From contig CAYVUM010000107.1 in NCBI GenBank assembly GCA_964454795.1, forward strand, positions 1 through 11,515: a stretch of DNA of 11,515 bases. The letters are read 5' to 3'. The translations under genes were made by a program, and so were the position numbers. This stretch comes from CAYVUM01 sp964454795 (lineage in GTDB: Bacteria; Pseudomonadota; Alphaproteobacteria; Rhodospirillales; Defluviicoccaceae). Shown here in pieces: positions 6,297 through 11,515 of this stretch. The notes beneath the pieces were generated by a model. It ran no database searches, was not told where the DNA came from, and saw nothing but the letters and a program-made list of their open reading frames with translations. The first letter of the stretch is position 1, and each line of letters opens with the position of its first letter.

Positions 6297-7462
6297 TCCC
6301 GGCAGGTCACGGTAATCGGCGGCACAATGCCGTCAGCCCCGAGGAGTCGGAGCCGCTCGGCGGTAAGGCTGAGAGTCTCGATGCCCCAGCGCAGCTCTTC
6401 GCCGCTGAGCGGGCGCTGACCGTACCGGGCCTGCGCCGTGCGAATCGCCTCAGCGGTGACCAGGGCGGCGATCAGGCCGCGGATGTAGTAGGTGGAACCG
6501 ACCCGCTGCAGCGCGATGTTGCCTTTGAAGGCGCCGTATACCTGCTCGAGGATGTCGCGGACGACCGGGTAATGCCGTCCGGACGGGTGAAAGCCGGCGG
6601 CGATGTAGCCCTTGGCGGCCCGACCGGCGGGGATCACGTCCTCCTCGGCGCCGCCCCACCACACACTGACCATCCGTTCGCGCGGAAAGCCGGCCCGGGC
6701 GGCTTCCCGGATCGCCATCGGGTTCATCACCCCCCAGCCGCGCAGGATCACCCAGTCGGGGGCAAAGTCCCGAACGAGTGCCCGCCACACGCTCCGCTGG
6801 TCGAGGCCGGGTGGCTCCACCGGAACCTCTCGGGCAACAAAGCCGAAGCGTTCCGCCTGGGCGTTGAGGATCCCGAGGGTTTCCCGGCCGTAGGCGTTGT
6901 CGATGTACACGATGGCGATCTTCCGGCCGCGCAAGCGGTGGAGGCCGCCCTCGCGCCCGGCGATGAAGCGGATGATCGCGGTGTTCTGGCTCCAGTAATT
7001 CACAAACAGGGGGAACACCCAGGGAAACACCCGGCCGTCGCTGGCATCGGCACGGCCATAGCCGAGCGTGATCATCGGGATCCGGTCTTCGGCCAGCCGG
7101 GGCAGCAGCGCATACGCGATCTCGGTGCTGAGCGGGTGGAGAATGCCGCCGCGATGTTTCAAGCGCTCGTAACAGCGCAGGCCGCGGTGGACGTTGTAGG
7201 CGGTCTCGCATTCCTCCCAGACGAGACGGATGCCGCCGATGCCGCCATCGCGTTCGTTAATCAGGGTGAAGTAATCGAGAAAGCCGCCGAAGAACCCGGA
7301 CCCGCCGGCAGCATAGGGGCCGGTGCGGTAAACGAAAGCCGGGATGAACTGCTCGCCGGCGCCCGGCTCGGGGTTGTCAGCCGGGTCGACCGACTGAGCG
7401 GCGCCCGGCGCGGCAAACAGCATCAGCGCCGCGATCAACGCGGCCTGCCCGCCCGTTCTCAT
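6107..7462 (-). CDS. ABC transporter periplasmic solute-binding protein, branched-chain amino acid (HAAT) type
   Basis: A 451-residue exported protein. Residues 1-23 are a signal peptide (positive MRTGG, hydrophobic ALIAALMLFAA, cleavage after A-A). The mature part is a Peripla_BP_6/LivJ-like two-lobe binding protein. It has FVYRTGPYAAGG (43-54), the LINERDGGIGGIRL stretch (67-80), VWEECETAYN (81-90), an inter-lobe strand KIAIVYIDNAYGRE (181-194), and DWVILRGWG (236-244) in the second lobe. Cys85 and Cys97 could form a disulfide. It should bind an amino acid, amide or similar small solute in the periplasm; the ligand is not readable. No permease or ATPase gene is adjacent, so it is an orphan here. 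The ATG at 7462 has AAGGA nine bases upstream and gives a clean signal peptide; longer versions of the frame do not. A strong terminator follows at 5880-5918. Confidence 0.92.
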   Translation of the reverse strand: MRTGGQAALIAALMLFAAPGAAQSVDPADNPEPGAGEQFIPAFVYRTGPYAAGGSGFFGGFLDYFTLINERDGGIGGIRLVWEECETAYNVHRGLRCYERLKHRGGILHPLSTEIAYALLPRLAEDRIPMITLGYGRADASDGRVFPWVFPLFVNYWSQNTAIIRFIAGREGGLHRLRGRKIAIVYIDNAYGRETLGILNAQAERFGFVAREVPVEPPGLDQRSVWRALVRDFAPDWVILRGWGVMNPMAIREAARAGFPRERMVSVWWGGAEEDVIPAGRAAKGYIAAGFHPSGRHYPVVRDILEQVYGAFKGNIALQRVGSTYYIRGLIAALVTAEAIRTAQARYGQRPLSGEELRWGIETLSLTAERLRLLGADGIVPPITVTCRDHEGGGRVKFQQWDGDAWTVISDWIEPDRAMLRPMVEASALAFARAHGRELRTGQSMGSDCGR

Positions 7463-7721
7463 GTTGAGTGTCCTTCGTTCGTTCCCGCCTTGCGCGGCCA
7501 GCCGGTCGCTCCCAGCCGGGTTGTTGCCGGTCCGGCATTGTCCACCGTCGAGGGTAGCATCCGAAGCGCGGACGTTGTATACCCGGGTCATCTCGACAGA
7601 GTGAGCCACCGGCTTGGTTGCTGACCGGACGAATGACTGTGCCGTCTTTACAGCGATGTGTCGAGAGGGACGGAGCGGCCGCCCAGGTCTGCCGTCCTCC
7701 ACAGTGCAGAGAGGCTTCCCC
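7463..7721. promoter_or_regulatory. Divergent intergenic region between solute-binding protein and prsT
   Basis: These 259 bases must contain the promoters of both outward-reading genes. The best minus-strand candidate I see is a weak TTCGGA-17-GACAAT pair read on the minus strand from about 7565 down to 7537. No good plus-strand sigma-70 pair and no clear -24/-12 (sigma-54) element was found for prsT, although exosortase-linked genes are often under PrsR/sigma-54 control. Both genes have ribosome binding sites (AAGGA and GAGAGG). Confidence 0.35.
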
Positions 7722-10535
7722 ATGATCGGTTCGTTGCTTTCGAGCCTGCGAAAACCTGCATCCGCATTCGCAGCACTGCTGCTCGCCTTGATGGTGGCCG
7801 CGACAGGCGGCTGCGATGACGGTGTTAACCTGACCGCGGCGGAACATCTTCAGCGCGCCGAGGAACACCAGGCCAAGGGCGACTTTCGCGCCGCGCTGAT
7901 CGAAGTTCGCAACGCCGTTAAGGTGGAGCCCGAGAATCCGGTGGCGCGGCTCGCGCTCGGCGAACTCAACCTCAATCTCGGCGATCCGCTCGCGGCCGAG
8001 AAGGAATTGCAGAGGGCGCTGAGCCTCGGCACGCCGCTTGCTCAGGTGGCGACCCCGCTGTCGCGGGTCTGGATTGTCCAGGGACAGTACCAGCGGGTGA
8101 TCGAAGAACTGCGGACCAACGACCTCGCACCGAAGGAAGAACAGGCCCGGGTCGCCGCTGCCCACGGCAACGCGTTAATCGGCCTTCAGGAAATCCCCGC
8201 TGCCCGCGCCCAGTTCCAAACCGCGCTGGAGCTGGAGCCGGAAAACCCGATCGCCCTGATCGGCCTCGGTCGGATCGCCATCGAAGAGCGCGATTTCGAC
8301 ACGGCGCGGGAATACGCAGCGAAAGCGGTCGCCGCCGCGCCCGAGGACCGCGATACCCTGACGTTTCTCGGGGATGTTCATTTCGTCGCCGGGGAATTCG
8401 CGGAGGCGGAAGCCGCGTACCAGAAGGTGGTCGATGCCAATCCCCAGAACCCGTTGCTCAAGCTCTCCCTGGCGCACTCCCAGATTGCGCTGAACAAGTC
8501 GGAGCCCGCCATTACGGCTCTCGATGAAGTTCTGGAAGCCACGCCCCGCCATCCCCGCGGCAACTATCTGCGGGCGCTCGCCGCCTACCAGCTTCAGGAC
8601 TTCCAAGTGGCCAAGACCCATGCCGAGGCGGTGCTGGCACTGGCAGCCGACCACCTGCCGACCAATCTGATCGCCGGCGCATCGAATTACGCCCTCGGTC
8701 AGTATCAGCAGGCGGTCAGTCAGCTGGCAATCGTCGTCGCGGCGCTGCCTGAAAACGAACCGGCTCGGCGGATGCTCGGCGCCACCCACCTGCGGCTCGG
8801 CGAGCCGGATAAAGCCGTCCAGGTCCTCGCACCGATCGCCGACAAAACCACCGATGACGCCCGTCTGCTTGCCCTGGTGGGCGCCGCCGCGGTGCGCAGC
8901 GGCGACCTCGCCGGCGGACGACGGTTTCTGGAGAAAGCGGCGATCGCCGATCCTGACAGCGCAACGGTGCGCGCCCAGCTCGGTGCCGTGAAACTGAGCC
9001 TGGGCGAGGTGGAAGCGGGCGTCGCCGATCTGGAGCAGGCGGTCGAAGCCGATCCCCAGCTTGACCGGGCCATGCTTGGGCTTGCCGTCACTCACCTTCG
9101 CAACCGGGAGTTTGAGAAGGCGATCGAGGTTGCCGGGAAGCTGTCGGCCAACCATCCGGAATCGAGTACCGGTGAGGTGCTCGCCGGCATTGCCCGCGCA
9201 GGCCTTGGCGATCTGGACGGCGCCCGGGCGAGTTTTCGCACGGCCCTTGAGCGCAAGCCGGCCGCCCAGGATGCGATCATCAACTTGGCGGCTGTCGAGA
9301 TCCGGGACAACAATCCCCAGGGTGCCCTGGAAATCCTCACCGAAGGTCTTGGCGCCACCAACAATTCGCCGCGGGTCATCCTGCGGCTGGCCCAGCTCGA
9401 GAACCAGCTTGGCCGCCTGGATGCTGCGGAAGGGCGGCTGAGCGAGCTTGTCCTTAAGGAAGAGGACGCGATCGCACCGAAACTGCTGCTCGCCCAGGTT
9501 CTCGCCCGGAAGGGCGAGACCGGCCGGTCACTGGAACTGAGCGAGGAGCTGCGCGTCGTCCAGCCCGACAATCCGGCCGTGCTCGAACTGGTCGGGCGGC
9601 TCCGGCTCGGCCGCGGCGAGATCGATCCGGCAGCGGCTGCGCTGCAGCGCCTGGCGGAGGTCCGGCCCGAGTCAGCGGATGCCCACTTCCTGCTCGCCCA
9701 GGCGCAGCGCGCCCAGGGGGATCTGGTCAGCTACAAGGCGTCCCTGGAAAAGAGCCTGGACCTGCGTCCGGATTACTATGCGGCAAAGGTGCAAATGGCG
9801 GCCGTTGTCGCCCAGGAGGGCGATCTTGACACGGCGAAAGCCATGCTTGCTGAACTGCGGCAGACGACCACCGACGATCCGGTCCTGGACGAGCTGGATG
9901 CCGCCATTGCGATCCGCGAAAACCGTCTGGACGACGCGACAGAACAGCTCAAGAGCGCGGTCGCCAAGCGCCCGACAGGTAATGTTGTCGTCCGCCTCGC
10001 CGAAGTCCAGCGCCGCACCGGCGACGTGGACGGCAGCCGGGTCACCTTGATTGACTGGCTTGATCGCAACCCCGAGGACACCACCGCCCGCTTCCTGCTT
10101 GCGAACTATGATCTGATCGACAGCCGCTACAACGAGGCTGCCGCCCATTACGGGATGGTCGTCGAGGCTGCGCCCGACAACGTCGTTGCCCGCAACAACC
10201 TGGCCTGGCTGCTCTGGCATGCCGGCGACTCCGTCGCCGCGGAACCGCACGTGGAGCGGGCGCTGGAACTGGCCCCCGACGATCCGCGGATCATGGACAC
10301 TGCCGGCCTCGTCTATTTCGAGCTCGGCCAACTGGAGCGGGCGCTGACCCTGTTGTCGGACGCGGCCCGGCTGCAGCCGGAAAATGCCGAGATCCGGTAT
10401 CACCAGGCCATGGTCCTGGTGGAGAAGGGCGAGGCGGACAGGGCTCGGGCGATTCTTGAAGACATTCTCAGCGAGGACAGCCCGTTCAGCGGCCGCAACG
10501 ACGCGGAAGCCCTTCTTGACTCGATCCGGCGGTAG
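7722..10535 (+). CDS. prsT: PrsT-like TPR-repeat protein of PEP-CTERM/exosortase systems
   Basis: A 937-residue exported protein made almost wholly of tetratricopeptide repeats. Residues 1-30 form a signal sequence (SLRKPASAFAALLLALMVAA) and Cys31 is a possible lipid attachment site, though the preceding TGG is a poor lipobox. From about residue 38 to the end the chain is continuous 34-residue TPR units, for example AEEHQAKGDFRAALIEVRNA and AREYAAKAVAAAPEDRDTL. The last units contain ARNNLAWLLWHAGD and the ending is AEALLDSIRR, both as I remember for the PrsT family (TIGR02917), whose length also matches. PrsT is thought to act as a periplasmic/outer-membrane scaffold for exopolysaccharide production or export beside XrtA. 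The ATG at 7722 has GAGAGG eight bases upstream and starts the signal peptide. None of xrtA, prsK, prsR or eps genes is in the window. A generic TPR lipoprotein is the alternative. Confidence 0.85.
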   Translation: MIGSLLSSLRKPASAFAALLLALMVAATGGCDDGVNLTAAEHLQRAEEHQAKGDFRAALIEVRNAVKVEPENPVARLALGELNLNLGDPLAAEKELQRALSLGTPLAQVATPLSRVWIVQGQYQRVIEELRTNDLAPKEEQARVAAAHGNALIGLQEIPAARAQFQTALELEPENPIALIGLGRIAIEERDFDTAREYAAKAVAAAPEDRDTLTFLGDVHFVAGEFAEAEAAYQKVVDANPQNPLLKLSLAHSQIALNKSEPAITALDEVLEATPRHPRGNYLRALAAYQLQDFQVAKTHAEAVLALAADHLPTNLIAGASNYALGQYQQAVSQLAIVVAALPENEPARRMLGATHLRLGEPDKAVQVLAPIADKTTDDARLLALVGAAAVRSGDLAGGRRFLEKAAIADPDSATVRAQLGAVKLSLGEVEAGVADLEQAVEADPQLDRAMLGLAVTHLRNREFEKAIEVAGKLSANHPESSTGEVLAGIARAGLGDLDGARASFRTALERKPAAQDAIINLAAVEIRDNNPQGALEILTEGLGATNNSPRVILRLAQLENQLGRLDAAEGRLSELVLKEEDAIAPKLLLAQVLARKGETGRSLELSEELRVVQPDNPAVLELVGRLRLGRGEIDPAAAALQRLAEVRPESADAHFLLAQAQRAQGDLVSYKASLEKSLDLRPDYYAAKVQMAAVVAQEGDLDTAKAMLAELRQTTTDDPVLDELDAAIAIRENRLDDATEQLKSAVAKRPTGNVVVRLAEVQRRTGDVDGSRVTLIDWLDRNPEDTTARFLLANYDLIDSRYNEAAAHYGMVVEAAPDNVVARNNLAWLLWHAGDSVAAEPHVERALELAPDDPRIMDTAGLVYFELGQLERALTLLSDAARLQPENAEIRYHQAMVLVEKGEADRARAILEDILSEDSPFSGRNDAEALLDSIRR

Positions 10536-10661
10536 ACTGGGTCGGACCTGACCGGTTGGGCCTGAAATGACAAGCGCGGCGGAAGGCACCGGCAGCGCGG
10601 CCCGGCAGTAGCGTTCGCAGCAAGCGAGGAAAGGTTTTCGGAGCGATAATGAGGTGCAGTG
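10536..10661. other. Intergenic gap between prsT and the lectin-like gene
   Basis: The gap is 126 bases long. No terminator with a T-run is visible after prsT, so read-through into the next gene is possible. GATAAT at 10645-10650 resembles a -10 box but has no suitable -35 at 16-18 bases and would place the transcript start almost on the start codon. GAGG seven bases before the ATG at 10662 is the ribosome binding site. Confidence 0.4.
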
Positions 10662-11351
10662 ATGGTCTGGGTCTGCAATCCTGAGGCTCCCACCGGCTCG
10701 GCAGCCGGTTCGGCGGGGACTTCCGGCGCAACGCGGCGGACCCTGGTCGACGCGCTGGCCGCGCTGCTGATCATCGTCGCGCTGGCCGCGCTGCTGATCA
10801 TCGTCGCGCTGACAGCCCCGGCGGCAGCGCAGCAGACCGGCAAGCCGCTCTACCACACAAAAGTCTACTTTCCCGCCACGAAAAGCTATTTTGAGCTGGT
10901 GCGGGCGAAGCCCGGGGACGGTGCCAGAGCCCGGGAGTTGTCCGAAATCGATTGGTCGACGGCTGTCCTTCGTGCCAGCCAACGCAGCTTCAACGGAACG
11001 CCGGGCCGGCTGGCGATCGTGCGCTCGCCGGCGGTGCACCGGTTCCTGATGGAGACGTTCCGGCTGGATACACCCGCCTGGATCGGCTTGCGATACTGGT
11101 GCGCCTACAACAAACTGCAATGGATCGACGGGAAGTTCCACGATCGCAGCGACTGGGCCAACTGGGACCTGGTCTGGAACAAGTCGGGGGCACAGCGCGG
11201 CCCCGAATTGCGGGAACGGGCTTGCGGGCGCAGAGACACCTTTTGGCCCGTCCACTACTGGCCGATGCGCGAAGGCTTTCGCTGGAACGCCAACGGCACC
11301 GGCAAGGCGTTCTACTCCTACTTCGTCGAGTATCCGACAGGCGGACGGTAA
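10662..11351 (+). CDS. Exported C-type-lectin-like domain protein
   Basis: A 229-residue protein. An unusual Gly/Ala/Ser-rich leader (1-25) precedes two arginines and a long hydrophobic segment (31-50), with a likely signal peptidase I site in PAAAQQ after Ala56. The mature part fits a C-type-lectin fold: DWSTAVLRASQRSFNGTPGR (97-116), then LAIV and a helix ending FLMETF, the hallmark WIGLRYWC (140-147), and LQWIDGK (152-158) with WANWD (165-169). Cys147 and Cys188 could make the usual disulfide. Such domains bind sugars or other ligands; the canonical EPN/WND calcium motifs are not clearly present, so calcium-dependent sugar binding is uncertain. The ATG at 10662 is preferred to the immediately preceding GTG (10659) by spacing to GAGG. 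It follows prsT by 126 bases on the same strand and may be cotranscribed. No PEP-CTERM tail is present. Confidence 0.75.
   Translation: MVWVCNPEAPTGSAAGSAGTSGATRRTLVDALAALLIIVALAALLIIVALTAPAAAQQTGKPLYHTKVYFPATKSYFELVRAKPGDGARARELSEIDWSTAVLRASQRSFNGTPGRLAIVRSPAVHRFLMETFRLDTPAWIGLRYWCAYNKLQWIDGKFHDRSDWANWDLVWNKSGAQRGPELRERACGRRDTFWPVHYWPMREGFRWNANGTGKAFYSYFVEYPTGGR
10751..10811 (+). repeat. Exact 27-bp tandem duplication in the signal peptide
   Basis: Two identical 27-base units (10752-10778 and 10779-10805) are followed by six more matching bases; period-27 identity runs from 10751 to 10811. The duplication is in frame and encodes ALAALLIIV twice (residues 31-48), doubling the hydrophobic core of the signal peptide of the lectin-like protein. 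The perfect DNA identity indicates a recent slippage event or a hypervariable copy number. Confidence 0.95.
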
Positions 11352-11388
11352 CCGCTGCTGGTCAGCGCGCCGGTTCGATCGGCGGCGC

Positions 11389-11417
11389 TTGCCGAATCTG
11401 GCGTCCGCCACTATGTT
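11389..11417 (+). promoter_or_regulatory. Candidate sigma-70-type promoter of tRNA-Glu
   Basis: TTGCCG (11389-11394) and TATGTT (11412-11417) each match the consensus in four of six positions and are separated by 17 bases. Transcription would start near 11424, about 16 bases before the mature tRNA, a normal 5' leader length. Confidence 0.5.
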
Positions 11418-11439
11418 CACGGGTCACGCGATGTGCGAT

Positions 11440-11515
11440 GCCCCTATCGTCTAGAGGCCTAGGACGCAGGGTTCTCAGTCCTGAAACCGGGGTTCGAGTC
11501 CCCGTAGGGGCGCCA
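11440..11515 (+). tRNA. tRNA-Glu (anticodon CTC)
   Basis: A 76-base cloverleaf with encoded CCA at 11513-11515. The acceptor arm GCCCCTA (11440-11446) pairs with TAGGGGC. The D region contains GTCTAGAGGCCTAGGAC, typical of tRNA-Glu. The anticodon stem is CAGGG/TCCTG with one G-U pair, and the loop TTCTCAG puts CTC at 11474-11476, reading GAG. The T arm is CGGGG-TTCGAGT-CCCCG. It ends exactly at the window edge. tRNA genes are frequent integration sites, so what follows outside the window would be worth knowing. Confidence 0.97.

Noticed and set aside
6032..7624. A 530-codon open frame on the plus strand
   Set aside because: It is antisense to the solute-binding protein gene, whose motifs, signal peptide and terminator are convincing.
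10536..10661. Search for a sigma-54 (-24/-12) promoter and the GATAAT at 10645 as a promoter for the lectin-like gene
   Set aside because: No TGGC-N-TTGC-like element was found, and GATAAT has no matching -35 and is too close to the start codon.
9672..11420. A 582-codon open frame on the minus strand
   Set aside because: It is antisense to the C-terminal TPRs of prsT and the lectin-like gene and carries no domain signature; the frame at 8175-9155 on the same strand is rejected for the same reason.

Overview
The window is high-GC bacterial DNA in which nearly every long frame is also open on the opposite strand. The class II glutamate-cysteine ligase, the rsmE-gshA pair divergent from a UbiA-type 4-hydroxybenzoate prenyltransferase, the DUF2189 membrane protein and the HAAT-type solute-binding protein together point to an alphaproteobacterium. 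Something near the Rhodospirillales is plausible, but this rests on gene content and no taxonomic marker was examined.

Layout. (1) 1-910, plus strand: the 3' end of an AAA/ABC-type ATPase gene, joined by an ATGA stop/start overlap to a complete DUF4276 gene. This is an accessory, probably defence-type, two-gene module cut by the window edge. (2) 1152-3435, minus strand: rsmE then gshA (16S rRNA methylation and glutathione synthesis). (3) 3496-4947, plus strand: ubiA (ubiquinone pathway) followed six bases later by a GNAT acetyltransferase, divergent from rsmE. (4) 4972-5790, minus strand: a six-helix DUF2189 membrane protein, convergent with the GNAT gene. (5) 5791-6106: a non-coding stretch with dyads, a strong intrinsic terminator serving the minus-strand gene to its right, a second hairpin and a doubtful small ORF. 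(6) 6107-7462, minus strand: a periplasmic amino-acid-type ABC solute-binding protein without its transporter. (7) 7722-10535, plus strand: a long TPR protein of the PrsT type, associated with PEP-CTERM/exosortase exopolysaccharide systems. (8) 10662-11351, plus strand: an exported protein with a C-type-lectin-like domain, whose signal peptide contains an exact 27-bp in-frame tandem duplication. (9) 11440-11515: tRNA-Glu(CTC), with a plausible sigma-70-type promoter just upstream.

The middle of the window is ordinary core metabolism. The most interesting parts are the two ends: the ATPase/DUF4276 pair on the left, and on the right the PrsT-like scaffold next to a secreted lectin-like protein with no other exosortase or polysaccharide genes in view. 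No CRISPR array, insertion sequence, integrase or rRNA was seen.
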